Assembly (NCBI GenBank): GCA_963772515.1
Contig: CAVYXC010000002.1
Span: 1,132,900-1,196,899, forward strand
From: JAFAHD01 sp963772515
Lineage (GTDB): Bacteria; Vulcanimicrobiota; Vulcanimicrobiia; Eremiobacterales; Eremiobacteraceae
DNA length: 64,000 nt
Direction of reading: 5' to 3'
Part shown: in pieces, positions 1 to 10,284 of the stretch
How the letters are laid out: each line of letters starts with the position of its first letter
Numbering within the stretch: the first letter of the stretch is position 1
Program-made: the position numbers and the translations under genes
Notes under the pieces: model-generated
The model's input: only the letters and a program-made list of their open reading frames with translations
Database searches by the model: none
What the model was told of the DNA's origin: nothing

Positions 1-1
1 C

Positions 2-208
2 CGGCTCGCGGAGGCGTTGCTCGAGCGCGAGACGGTCGAAGGCGAAGACGTCGATCGGCTGCTCTCGGACGCGCCAGCGGCGAGCCCGGTGCGCAAGCCC
101 GAAGCCGTGCTGCCCGAACAAGCCGCGGCCGCTGCCGCAGCGCCAAAAGAAGAGAAGCCGCGCAAAGCGGGCGGGGCGTTGCCGTTCCCGCCACCCGAGC
201 CGGCATAG
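2..208 (+). CDS. ftsH: FtsH-like ATP-dependent zinc metalloprotease, C-terminal end only
   Basis: Partial gene running in from the left edge; the reading frame is open from base 2 to the TAG at 206-208. The visible start reads RLAEALLERETVEGEDVDRL, which matches the end of the FtsH peptidase domain, where a helix with LLE-E-T-x-x-GE precedes the tail. It is followed by an Ala/Pro/Lys-rich tail of about 40 residues that is poorly conserved in the family. FtsH is a membrane-anchored AAA protease that degrades unassembled or regulatory proteins. The AAA and HEXXH parts lie outside the window, so the identification rests on this short segment only. Confidence 0.6.
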   Translation, partial: RLAEALLERETVEGEDVDRLLSDAPAASPVRKPEAVLPEQAAAAAAAPKEEKPRKAGGALPFPPPEPA

Positions 209-254
209 TAGGGCGCGTTCTCCGGAGCGCGCGAATCCTGAAAGGCATATCGCA

Positions 255-1655
255 ATGCTCATCCGTCGCGGCATCGTTGCCGCGCTTGTGTTCTCCGCGC
301 TGCTCTCGGCGCCGCCGCTCGCTCGCGCCGCCGCGCCTGCCTCGGCGGACAAACTCGCTGCGGGCGAATCGACGTTATCCGACGGATTGACCGTCGCGGT
401 ACGCAGCGCGACGCTCTCGCCGACTGCCGCCCTTGAGGTTTGGATCGTCAGCCCGTCAGACGGTTATGGCACTCCGGCGCCGGGCATCGCACGTCTTGCC
501 GCGCTAAGCGTCATCGCGACCAAGGTCAGCGGACAATCGCTGCGCGACGTCGTGCGCGACGACGGCGGCCAGTTGATGGTGTCGGTGTTCCCCAGTTCGA
601 CCGAGATATCGGTCCTCGCGCCGGCCAACGCCGCCGACCAATTGGCCGATGCGCTGCTCGCCCGCGTGCTGCATCCCGCGATCGACGCGGCCGGTTTTCG
701 CGACGCGAAGCTGCGGCTGGCCGAGCAGCAGGCCGTCGCCGCGAGCGAGCCCGATGTGCTGTTGCGAGACGGCATCTTCAGCCAGTTGTTCTCGGACGGA
801 CCATTCCACGCGTCGACGTATGGCGGGCCGGATAACCTGCGGACGCTGAGCATGGCCGACGCCGCGACGTACGCGACGCAAGCGTACGTGCCGGGCAATG
901 AGATCGTGGTCGTCGTCGGCGGCGGCTTGGACGAAGACGCGCTGAACGCGCGCATCGCGAGCGCGGCGCCTCCAGCGGCGCTAGGCGGCTCGCTGCCCGC
1001 ATCGACCCTGGCGCGGCCCAGCGGCACGACCTACAACGCCGGCTTTGCCGATGCAGGCGGTGTGGCGCTCGGCTGGATCGGACCCTCGGTCAGCGACGAG
1101 CGCACGTCGACCGCGATGGATTTCATCTCTGACTATCTCACCCGCCCGGATTATGGATTGGTCGCCAAGGCGGTGGCCGATGCCGATCCGCAAGCCGATT
1201 TCAACGGACAGTTCATCACGCTGCGCGGTGCCGGCGTTTTCTATATGACCGTCACCGGCGGCAAACACTCGGCAGATGCGATGGCCGCCGTGGTGCGCAC
1301 CGCGATGAAGCCGCTGCTGGACGGGCCGCTGCCCGCGCAAGAGTTCGCTCGCGCGCTGGAAGCATTCCGCGTCCACACGTTGCGCGATACGCAGACGCCG
1401 CAGGAGCTGGCCGATAACTACGGCTGGTACTTCGCGCAGGGCGCACCGGCGTACGCGCCCTCGGTCACCGACATCTCGCTCAACGGCGATTACTATAGCC
1501 AAGCGGCGTCGTTGACCGCGCAAACCATCTACGCCGCGGCGAAGACGTATCTAGGCGCGACGCCGGTCACGGCGACGGTGGCGCCGCGACCGCAAGCGCC
1601 CGCAACCACCAGCATGCTGCCGGGCGGCCGGAATCCGGATAGGGAAGCACGATGA
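255..1655 (+). CDS. M16-fold peptidase homologue lacking the zinc motif, secreted (466 aa)
   Basis: The N-terminus is a clear Sec signal peptide (charged start, hydrophobic run, cleavage near ARAAAPASA), so the protein is exported. The body has the M16 (insulinase/pitrilysin) layout: two alpha/beta lobes, the second starting near residue 260. In active M16 enzymes the first lobe carries HxxEH; the equivalent place here reads GIARLAALSVIATK, with no histidine or glutamate pair. It is therefore probably a non-catalytic partner, like the alpha subunit of processing peptidases. The stop overlaps the next M16 gene by 4 nt (ATGA), implying co-translation and a heterodimer. RBS AAAGG lies before the ATG. 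Confidence 0.65.
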   Translation: MLIRRGIVAALVFSALLSAPPLARAAAPASADKLAAGESTLSDGLTVAVRSATLSPTAALEVWIVSPSDGYGTPAPGIARLAALSVIATKVSGQSLRDVVRDDGGQLMVSVFPSSTEISVLAPANAADQLADALLARVLHPAIDAAGFRDAKLRLAEQQAVAASEPDVLLRDGIFSQLFSDGPFHASTYGGPDNLRTLSMADAATYATQAYVPGNEIVVVVGGGLDEDALNARIASAAPPAALGGSLPASTLARPSGTTYNAGFADAGGVALGWIGPSVSDERTSTAMDFISDYLTRPDYGLVAKAVADADPQADFNGQFITLRGAGVFYMTVTGGKHSADAMAAVVRTAMKPLLDGPLPAQEFARALEAFRVHTLRDTQTPQELADNYGWYFAQGAPAYAPSVTDISLNGDYYSQAASLTAQTIYAAAKTYLGATPVTATVAPRPQAPATTSMLPGGRNPDREAR

Positions 1656-2974
1656 ATCACGCCACTTCGCGATTGGCCGCTGCGCTTGCAGCAGTACTTG
1701 TCGGCGGCGCGCTCCTCGGCGCGGCTCCCGCCCCGGACGCAGGTCACTTCCCTCCGGCGACGATCAGCGTCTTGCCCAACGGCGTGATCGTCACGGCGCA
1801 AATCTCAAACGATTCACCGATCGCCGGCGCGCAAGTGTTCGTGCCCGCCGGCCTCATGCAGCAGACCGCACTGACCGCGGGTATCGCGGCCGTGACCGCC
1901 GCGACCGTGCTGCGCACCCCGGTCGAGGGCGGGCGAAGCCTCACCGACACCGCGACGGCGGCCGGCGGCGCAGTCGGCTACACGGTCGACCCGGGAGCGA
2001 CGCGTTTCCAGCTGGAGTGTCAGGCCTCCGCATTGCCCCAGCTGCTCGCTGACCTTGCGCGCGCCATGGCAGCGCCAGATCCGGCGCAGTTCGCGGCGGC
2101 GCGCACGGAAGTGAGCGCCGCGGCCGCCGACGATGAGACCAACCCTGCGCTCGTCGCCTATGCGATGGTGCGCCAGGTGCGGTATCAAGGCAGCGGGTTT
2201 GCATACCCCCAGGGCGGCAGGCCGACCAGCTTGGCGCACCTGACGGTCGCGGATATGCAGAAGTTCGCCGCGACGTATCAATATGGCACGGGAACCATCG
2301 TCGCGCTGACCGGCGCGCTGTCGCCCCAAGACATCGACGCAGCCGGCAAAGCGTTCGCCTCATGGCCCGCGCGCACGGCACCGGCGTCCGCGCCGATCGT
2401 CGCGGAGAAGCGCCAACACGAGATCGTGGCGCACCGCAACGTGCAAGCTCCGTGGTTGGCGATCGGCTTCAATGCCCCGTCGCAGTTCTCCAAGGATTTT
2501 CCGGCGATGCTGGTGATCCAGGCGCTGCTCGGCCGCGGCGGCGACGTGCACGCGTTATCGTTCGGCTCGGGCGGGTCCGGCGGCGCCGCCGACTACGTGG
2601 GCGCGTACTACCAATACGAAGCGCAGCCCGGCTCCTTCCTGATCTTCCTCAACGGCGGCAGCGGCGACATCGACGCGGCGCTGCGCCAAGTGGAACAGGG
2701 CATCGTGCGCCTGCGCACCGATCCGCTGCCCGACGAGCTTGTCGTGCGCGCCAAGAAATTGGCGTTGGGCGACTATTACCTCTCGGTCACGTCGCTGTCG
2801 GATGCGGCCTGGCTGTTGGGCCGTTCGGCGAGCTCGCCTGACGGCGTCGGCTTCGAGAATGCGCTGGCGACGCGCATCTCAGCCGTCAGCGCGGCCGACA
2901 TCGAGCGCGTCGCGCGGCAATATCTGGCCGACGAGACCGTCGCCGTGGTGCTCCCGGTCACCGCAGGCCGCTAG
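1652..2974 (+). CDS. second M16-fold peptidase homologue, secreted, no zinc motif (440 aa)
   Basis: Paralogue of the preceding gene, starting in its stop codon. It has a signal peptide (about residues 1-27, ending GAAPAPDA) followed by two M16-like lobes; an AIGFNAPSQ stretch near residue 270 starts the second lobe. At the HxxEH position it reads TAGIAAVTAATV, so it too lacks the zinc ligands. In typical bacterial M16 pairs one subunit is catalytic and the other is not; here neither shows the motif. A non-proteolytic envelope role, or a need for a third subunit encoded elsewhere, is possible. Family assignment rests on overall layout. Confidence 0.65.
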   Translation: MNHATSRLAAALAAVLVGGALLGAAPAPDAGHFPPATISVLPNGVIVTAQISNDSPIAGAQVFVPAGLMQQTALTAGIAAVTAATVLRTPVEGGRSLTDTATAAGGAVGYTVDPGATRFQLECQASALPQLLADLARAMAAPDPAQFAAARTEVSAAAADDETNPALVAYAMVRQVRYQGSGFAYPQGGRPTSLAHLTVADMQKFAATYQYGTGTIVALTGALSPQDIDAAGKAFASWPARTAPASAPIVAEKRQHEIVAHRNVQAPWLAIGFNAPSQFSKDFPAMLVIQALLGRGGDVHALSFGSGGSGGAADYVGAYYQYEAQPGSFLIFLNGGSGDIDAALRQVEQGIVRLRTDPLPDELVVRAKKLALGDYYLSVTSLSDAAWLLGRSASSPDGVGFENALATRISAVSAADIERVARQYLADETVAVVLPVTAGR

Positions 2975-2985
2975 GCGGCGCGGGC

Positions 2986-4073
2986 GTGCGCGTCGCGTTC
3001 GTCCACGACTACCTCACGCAACTCGGCGGCGCCGAGCGGGTCCTCGCGCAGATGCACGCGTTGTATCCCGAAGCGCCGATCTACACCTCGCTGTACGATC
3101 GCGCCGCCATGGGGCCGGCATTTGCGGACCTCGACATACGCACCAGCTGGCTGCAGAGGATCCCCGGCGCGCCGCGGCGTTTCCGCGCGCTGTTGCCGCT
3201 GTACCCGGGTGCATTCGAGGCGCTCGACCTGCGCGGCTACGACCTCGTGATCTCCTCGACGACGTCCTTCGCCAAAGGCGTGCGCGTGCCGCACGGCGCG
3301 CTTCACGTGTCGTACGTCAACACGCCGACCCGCTTTCTGTGGTACCCGGCCGAATACGCGTTCGAAATCGTGCCGCCGCTGGCGCGACCGGCGCTGCGCG
3401 CCGCGATGCCGGGCCTGCGGCGTTGGGACTACAGCGCCGCGCAGCGCCCGCACCGCATCATCGCCAATTCGCGCAACGTCGCCGCGCGCATCCGCGCCTG
3501 CTACCATCGCGATAGCGACGTCGTTCCCTGCCCGGTCGACATCGAGCGTTTTGCGCCGTCGGCGCAAGTCGACGACTACTACCTGGTGGTGGCCAGGCTC
3601 TTGCCGTACAAGCGAGTGGCGCTGGCGATCGAAGCGTGCAATTCGCTGGGCGCGCCGCTCGTCGTGGTCGGCACCGGTCCGGATGAAGCGCGGCTGCGCG
3701 CGCTCGCGGGCCCGACCGTCACCTTCGCCGGCCACGTCGATGATGCGCGACGGCGCGAGCTGTTCGCGCGCGCACGCGCGGTCATCGTGCCCGGCGTCGA
3801 GGACTACGGTCTTGTCGCGCTGGAAGCCGCCGCGTCGGGGCGGCCCGTCATGGCATTCGCAGCCGGAGGGTCGCTCGAAACGGTCGTTGAAGGCGAAACC
3901 GGTTCGTTCTTCCGCGAGGCGACGCCGGACGCATTAGCGACGGCGCTGCGCGCATTCGTGCCCGAGCAATTCTCTGCGGCACGGCTCGCCGGCCACGCGG
4001 CGCAGTTCTCGCCCGAGCGGTTCCGGGCGCAGCTGCGTGAACTCATCGAGCGCTATCTGAGCGAGTACGCGGC

Positions 4074-4077
<4 letters not shown>
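2986..4077 (+). CDS. glycosyltransferase family 4 (GT-B fold), 363 aa
   Basis: GTG start 11 nt after the preceding stop. The N-terminus MRVAFVHDYLTQLGGAERVL is the classic GT4 opening (Gly-rich acceptor loop, GGAE). The C-terminal nucleotide-sugar domain has the E-x7-E type motif in EDYGLVALEAAASGRP at about residues 269-284. A segment NTPTRFLWYP is typical of the WcaI/RfaB-like group acting on surface polysaccharide. It probably transfers a hexose to a lipid-linked or polysaccharide acceptor at the cytoplasmic face; donor and acceptor cannot be read from sequence. Its stop overlaps the next start (GTGA). Confidence 0.85.
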
Positions 4078-5014
<937 letters not shown>

Positions 5015-5018
<4 letters not shown>

Positions 5019-5608
5019 CTCTGCTCAAGGCGCCGGTCACGTTGAGCCTGGTCATCATCAACGTGATCGTCTACGTGGCCGACCTGCTGACCGGTCACGC
5101 CCTGCTCGCCGCGGGCGCGCTCTACCCGCCGGCGGTCCAGGCAGGCGAATGGTGGCGGATGGTCACGAACGGTTTTCTTCACTTCAATCTGACCCACATC
5201 GGTTCGAACATGATCGCGCTCTCCATCGCCGGCCCGCTGGTCGAGTATTGCTACGGCGGCGTGCGGTACTCCGCGATCTACATGCTCGCGCTGCTCGGCG
5301 GCAGCGTGCTGGCATATTATACGACGATCGGCACGAACGCGGAGACGGCTGGCGCGTCGGGAGCGATCATGGGAGTGTTCGGGGCGATGGTCGTGCTGGC
5401 GTTCAAGCTGCCGCGGGCCCGCGAAGCGTTGCTGCGCACGGCCGCTTTCCCGATCATCCTGACGATCGGCTACGGTTTCTACAATTCGGGCGTTTCGATG
5501 GCCGGTCACATCGGCGGTCTAGTCACGGGCTCGCTGGTAGCGCTCGTTCTCAACCCCGTGCGCGGGCGCGAGCTCGCGCCCGTCGAAGACGCGCCGCCTA
5601 GCGCGTAG
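5015..5608 (+). CDS. rhomboid-family intramembrane serine protease (197 aa)
   Basis: GTG start overlapping the previous stop. About six hydrophobic segments. The catalytic serine lies in GASGAIMG (S115) and the partner histidine in MAGHIGGLVTG (H165). An upstream HFNLTHIGSNM loop supplies the usual His/Asn oxyanion residues. It is a minimal six-helix bacterial rhomboid with no cytosolic domain. It cleaves transmembrane substrates within the bilayer; the substrate is unknown. The gene converges on the next one and overlaps its end by 11 bp. Confidence 0.92.
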
Positions 5609-6653
5609 GGCTCTTCGCGCTCTGGATTCGTTCGAACACGCGCAGGGTCGCATCGGCGCAGCGGTCCCACGTCAGCGCTGCCGCACGCGCCCTCCCCGCC
5701 GCGCGCAAACGATCGGCAAGGGTCGCATCTTCGAGCACGAGTTGGATCGCCGTCGCCAGCGCCAAGGCATCGCCGGCCGGGAAATAGAGCGCAGCGTCGC
5801 CCGCGACCTCAGGCACGCTTGCCGCGTCAGAGGCGACGACAGGCACGCCGGCTGACATCGCCTCGAGGATCGGCAGGCCGAAACCCTCATAGCGCGACGG
5901 AAAGACGAACAGACGGGCGCCGGCGTACAGCTGCTCGAGGCGCCGGTCGCTGACCTCACCCGCGAGCTCGACGCGCGTGCCGGGCGGCGGCGGGCCGAAG
6001 GTGCCTGGTTGATCTTTGCCCGCCACGACAAGGCGCAACCGCGTGCGCAACGCCTCGGGCAGCGCTGCCATCGCGTTCATCAGCGTGCCAAGATCTTTGC
6101 GCTTCTCGGCTTGCCCGACGAACAGCACGTACGGATCGTGCTCATCGACTTGGCGTGGCCGTTCGGCTGCGCTGATGCCGAGCGGGATCACCTCGATGCG
6201 CGCCGGGTCGTATGCGAGGTGCCGGACGATCTCGGCCTTGCCGAACACGGAGTCGGCGATGATCGTATCGGCGTTCGCGGCGGTCGTCAAGAACGGGCGC
6301 TGCTCGTTGCGCAGGATCGATTCATCGGCGGCGGGAGAGGCGAACGGCCAGCAATCGTGGACGGTGGCTATTTTGATCCCGCGCGCTACCCACGTCATCC
6401 CATTCCACGGATACCACGTCACGTCGAACGACCGGGCGCCGGTGCGCGCGACCGGCAACCGGGCGCCCAGCTCCGAGGCCAGGCGCGAAGCGACGAGCGA
6501 CGGCAACAGATCGGGCACCAAGAGCGTCAGCGCCACACGATCGGGCCAGCGCGTCATCCACGAGCGCAGCAATGCCCTCACGTAGCGGCCGATGCCGCGC
6601 CGGTCGTCGAGCAGCTTGCGCGCGTCGACCCCCACGCTCAATGGAGCGCTCAT
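5598..6653 (-). CDS. glycosyltransferase family 4, paralogue A (351 aa)
   Basis: ATG at 6653 overlapping the stop of the upstream gene (ATGA). The opening VGVDARKLLDDRRGIGRYVR is a GT4 signature in which the Gly-Arg-Tyr loop contacts the acceptor. The C-terminal half has YVLFVGQAEKRKDLGTL and the donor-site motif EGFGLPILEAMSAGVPVV. It is close in layout to the next upstream gene (6650-7711), with matching motifs at matching positions, so the two are tandem duplicates. Likely role: sequential addition of sugars to a surface glycan. A longer in-frame N-terminal extension exists but overlaps the upstream gene and lacks a ribosome site. Confidence 0.88.
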   Translation of the reverse strand: MSAPLSVGVDARKLLDDRRGIGRYVRALLRSWMTRWPDRVALTLLVPDLLPSLVASRLASELGARLPVARTGARSFDVTWYPWNGMTWVARGIKIATVHDCWPFASPAADESILRNEQRPFLTTAANADTIIADSVFGKAEIVRHLAYDPARIEVIPLGISAAERPRQVDEHDPYVLFVGQAEKRKDLGTLMNAMAALPEALRTRLRLVVAGKDQPGTFGPPPPGTRVELAGEVSDRRLEQLYAGARLFVFPSRYEGFGLPILEAMSAGVPVVASDAASVPEVAGDAALYFPAGDALALATAIQLVLEDATLADRLRAAGRARAAALTWDRCADATLRVFERIQSAKSPTR

Positions 6654-7711
6654 CGCATGCGTGCCACCGATTCGAGCGCTGCAAGCGTCATGCGGGCCCG
6701 GACCTCTTCGTCGAACGTGGCGGCACGCGCGACGCCGGCAGCCGACATCGAACGCGCGAGAGCCGGATCGCGCAGTACCCGCGCAAGCGCGTCGGACAGC
6801 GCTTGGGCGTCGCCGCATGGGAAATATAGCGCCGCCTCGCCGCCGACTTCGGGGATGCTCGCCGCATCGGAGGCGACCACGGGCGCGCCGTAGCTCATCG
6901 CCTCGAGCAGCGGCAGGCCGAAACCTTCGTACTTGGACGGGAACGCGAACGCGGCGGCGCCCGCGTACAGCGCGGCGAGTTGCGCGTCATCGGCGACCTC
7001 GCCGGCCAATTCGAGACGTACGTCGCCGGCATCGTTCGACGTCAGACCGCGCGAGCGGCCCACGATGACAAGCGCCGTGCCCGCGCGCACGTCGTCAGGC
7101 AATCGCCGCATCGCTTCGACCAGCGTGCCGACGTCTTTGCGCGGCTCGACTTCGCCGACGAACAGCACATATCGCGCGCAGCCGTCGACGCGTGCCGGTT
7201 CACGCACCGCGTGCGGTGGCGCGACGGCTTGGTGGATCACCTGGATGCGCTCGGCGCTCACGCCAAGCAGCCGGACGATCTCGCGTTTGGTGAACTCGGA
7301 GATCGCGATGATCAGCGCCGCGCGTGCGGCCGCCTCGAGATAGTGCGCCTGCTCGCGAGCGCGCACGCGCGCATCGCGCGACGGCGCGACGAACGGCCAG
7401 ACGTCGTGCACCGTCACGACCGACGGCACCGGCGACCGCCAGGTCATGCCGTTCCACGGATACCAGAGGACGTCGAGCCCGAGCTTGTCCGCCGCCCCGC
7501 GACGCGCGACGACGGCATCGCCGGGAAGACCTTCGAGATAGCGGCGCGCCACGAGGCCCGGCAGTGGGTCGGGGACCAGCAGTGTGAGCTGCACACGGTC
7601 GGAAAGAATGGTCGAGAATTCGCGCAGGACGCTGCGCACGTAGCGGCCCATGCCGCGGTGATCGCGCGGCAGGTTCGCCGCGTCGACGCCGACGCGCAGC
7701 CGCGCAGGCAC
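6650..7711 (-). CDS. glycosyltransferase family 4, paralogue B (353 aa)
   Basis: GTG start at 7711, touching the stop of the ATPase gene upstream. It begins VGVDAANLPRDHRGMGRYVR and carries YVLFVGEVEPRKDVGTLVEA and EGFGLPLLEAMSYGAPVV. All three align with the downstream paralogue, as does LWYPWNGMTW, which appears as TWYPWNGMTW there. Such strong shared blocks support recent tandem duplication followed by specialisation for consecutive transfer steps. Donor and acceptor are unknown. Confidence 0.88.
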   Translation of the reverse strand: MPARLRVGVDAANLPRDHRGMGRYVRSVLREFSTILSDRVQLTLLVPDPLPGLVARRYLEGLPGDAVVARRGAADKLGLDVLWYPWNGMTWRSPVPSVVTVHDVWPFVAPSRDARVRAREQAHYLEAAARAALIIAISEFTKREIVRLLGVSAERIQVIHQAVAPPHAVREPARVDGCARYVLFVGEVEPRKDVGTLVEAMRRLPDDVRAGTALVIVGRSRGLTSNDAGDVRLELAGEVADDAQLAALYAGAAAFAFPSKYEGFGLPLLEAMSYGAPVVASDAASIPEVGGEAALYFPCGDAQALSDALARVLRDPALARSMSAAGVARAATFDEEVRARMTLAALESVARMR

Positions 7712-10284
7712 TATTTCGGAGCGGCCGCCGGCCCGCTCAAGTGCACGATCGTCACGCCCTCCAGGCGGCGTGCCGCTTCGAGCACGGCGTCGCGCTGCGT
7801 GAACAGCAGCACCTGCTGCCGGCGCGCGATCGCCGCGAGGTGGCGGACCGCAGCGCCGAGCCGCCGCTCGTCGGCGTGCGCGAGCGCATCGTCGAGCAGC
7901 AAGGGCACGCGTTCGCTCGACCCCTGCGCGCCGAGCGCCTGCGCCGTAGCGGCGCGCAGCGAGAGATGCAGCTGCTCTTGCGTGCCGCTCGACAGCGCAT
8001 CGCTTGACACCGTCGCCGAACCGTCGGCGGGGCGCACGCGCAGCGAGAAATCGCGCGGGTCGATCATGACGTCCGTATACCGCTCGTGGGTGATCTCCGC
8101 CAGCGCGGGACCGGCGAGCGCGTTGAGGTGCGGCGCGAAGTTCTTATGGACGCTGTCTTTGGTGGCGTCGATCACCCCTCGCGCGAGCGCCGCAGCGTCG
8201 CGTGCAAGGACTAGCCGCGCCTCCTCGGTCTCGCACGCCGCCAACTGCTCCTCGAGCGGCGCTCCGCCGCCGCGATAGTGCTCGTCAAAGCGCGCGAGCT
8301 CACCGTCGATCTTGCCCAACTCGCCGTCGAGAGCCGGCTTGGCGCCGTTCAGCTCTTTCAGCTGCAGCTCGAGCGCTGCCACGTCCGCTGCGTCCGTTCC
8401 CGACTTTGAACCGGAGGCGCCCGGACCGGCGAGCTCTGCAAGGCGCTTGGCCTGCGCGCGCAGACCTTCAAGCGTGTCGGCACCGAGCGCGCCCGCCAAG
8501 GCGGCTCGCGCGTCGCTGATCGATTTTTCGGCGAGCAACGCTCCCTCGACGCCTTGACGCCGTTCGCGGAACATGGCGATGCGCGACTCGAGATCGCCGC
8601 CCGGCACGCGCGCGTCGTCGAGCAGGCGCTGCAGCTCAGCGGCTCGTTCTTCGGTGCGCCGGCGCGCGTCGACCAGTTGGCGGTCGAGCCGGTCGAAGTC
8701 GTTGAAGCGGGCCTCGAGCGAGTCGCGCAGCTCGCGGTTCTGCGCAGCCGTCTGCTGGGCGGCTTCGAGCGCGTCGGAGAAGCGCTCGATCTCTCCCTGC
8801 ACCTTGACCGCGCGGCGCGCCGCCCGGATATCCGACAGCCCGAGCGCGCCGCATTCCTTGGCCAGGTTGGACGCGGCGCTGTTGGCGACGCTGCGCGCCT
8901 GCTGCGCGCGCTCTTCGATCTCGGCGTTGGCCGCATTGCGCCCGCGCTCGGCGACGAAGAAATATGCGAACATGGCGCCGGCCACCAGTATGCCCGCCAC
9001 AGCGCTCAAGATGAGCGCCGGCAGATGGACGAGCGCGCCGATCACCAGCGCGATGAAGGCGATGGCGAAGACGAAGACGCCGGGCCACGCGCCAGCGCGC
9101 GGCCGCTGGCGATTGATGGCGCTCTGCGTCTCGGCGGTGCGCGCCGTGTGCTCCTGGATGTCCGCCAGCTCGGCAAGTCCTTCGAGCCGCTCGAGCACGT
9201 CGTCCGAGATGGATGTGCGCGCGGCCTCGGGCTTGAGGCGTTCGATAGCATCGGTTCGGCTCTTGACGAGAGCCTCGGACTCTTTGATCTTCGCATCGCA
9301 CGCCGCGAGCTGACGCAACACCTCGGTGCGCTGCTCTTCTTTGGTATGCGAGCTGCTCGAGGCGTCGCTCTCCACCGTGCGCGCCGTCGTCCAGGCGTCG
9401 ATGGCCGAATCGATGCTCGTCGCGCCCGCCAGCACCTCCGGCGATGGTTCAACCTGCGCTCGGCCGCCCGAGGCTTGCTCCAGCTGCGCCGATGCCGCTT
9501 CGGCGGCAGCGATGCGCGCGCGCACCGCGTTGAACCGTGCGCCCTGCATCCGTGCTTCGAGCTGTTGCCCCTGCGCCGTCAGCTCGGCACGGCGCGCGAG
9601 GATCTGGGCACGGCGCTCGACGTTCGCGCGCAGATGGTCCGCGTCGCGCCGGTACGCCTCCAGCGCCGTGCGCGCCGTTTCGGTTTTCGCGTGCGCGAGG
9701 GTCACCAGCCGTTTCGGTGCGCGCTCGCTGCCCAGCTCTTTTAAGAACGCGTCGAGCCGGTCGGTGGCGTCTTGTGCGCCGGCCTCGCCTGCCGCGCCGA
9801 CGAGCTCAGCGATCCGCTCCGCTAGCGTCTTGTACGCCTTGTCGTCTTGTTTTTGCGCGAATTCGCCGGCGCGCATCACGGCCGCCGCTTCGTACGCTTC
9901 GAGCGACAGATGAAGCAGCTCGCTGCCCGGCGACGTCTTTCGCGTGCCGCTGAGTTCGGGCACGCGACGCATCACGTCGCGCTCGAAGGTTTCGGTTGGC
10001 ACGTTGGATTGGCTGAAATCCCGCCGCGTCTCGTAGAGCTTGCCGTCGTCGAGCCGGTAGACCAGCGATGCGGCGTACGCGCTCGCATGCCACGGCCGGC
10101 GCGCATCGAGCGCGGCGGTATATTGATGCTCCGGATAACCGAACAGCAAGCGCACGATACATTCGGTGAGCGTGGTCTTGCCCGATTCGTTGGGTCCGGC
10201 GATGATGGTGAGGCCGTCGCTGAAGCGGAAGCGCTGTTTCACCAAGCATCCGAAGCCTTCGACGTCTGCCTCCACCAGGATCAC
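7711..10284 (-). CDS. yhaN: YhaN/SbcC-like coiled-coil ATPase with internal membrane hairpin (857 aa)
   Basis: GTG start overlapping the stop of the nuclease gene (GTGA). The N-terminal half-ATPase has Walker A GPNESGKTT at about residues 31-39. The C-terminal half has the ABC signature SSGTQEQLHLSLR and Walker B LLLDDALAHADE. Long charged coiled-coil arms lie between. Near residues 395-450, where SbcC has its zinc hook, there are instead two adjacent hydrophobic segments around PGVFVFAIAFIALVIGAL. This is the arrangement of COG4717 YhaN (SbcE), which pairs with YhaO (SbcF) in DNA break processing; here the tips of the arms are probably in the membrane. Confidence 0.85.
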   Translation of the reverse strand: MILVEADVEGFGCLVKQRFRFSDGLTIIAGPNESGKTTLTECIVRLLFGYPEHQYTAALDARRPWHASAYAASLVYRLDDGKLYETRRDFSQSNVPTETFERDVMRRVPELSGTRKTSPGSELLHLSLEAYEAAAVMRAGEFAQKQDDKAYKTLAERIAELVGAAGEAGAQDATDRLDAFLKELGSERAPKRLVTLAHAKTETARTALEAYRRDADHLRANVERRAQILARRAELTAQGQQLEARMQGARFNAVRARIAAAEAASAQLEQASGGRAQVEPSPEVLAGATSIDSAIDAWTTARTVESDASSSSHTKEEQRTEVLRQLAACDAKIKESEALVKSRTDAIERLKPEAARTSISDDVLERLEGLAELADIQEHTARTAETQSAINRQRPRAGAWPGVFVFAIAFIALVIGALVHLPALILSAVAGILVAGAMFAYFFVAERGRNAANAEIEERAQQARSVANSAASNLAKECGALGLSDIRAARRAVKVQGEIERFSDALEAAQQTAAQNRELRDSLEARFNDFDRLDRQLVDARRRTEERAAELQRLLDDARVPGGDLESRIAMFRERRQGVEGALLAEKSISDARAALAGALGADTLEGLRAQAKRLAELAGPGASGSKSGTDAADVAALELQLKELNGAKPALDGELGKIDGELARFDEHYRGGGAPLEEQLAACETEEARLVLARDAAALARGVIDATKDSVHKNFAPHLNALAGPALAEITHERYTDVMIDPRDFSLRVRPADGSATVSSDALSSGTQEQLHLSLRAATAQALGAQGSSERVPLLLDDALAHADERRLGAAVRHLAAIARRQQVLLFTQRDAVLEAARRLEGVTIVHLSGPAAAPK

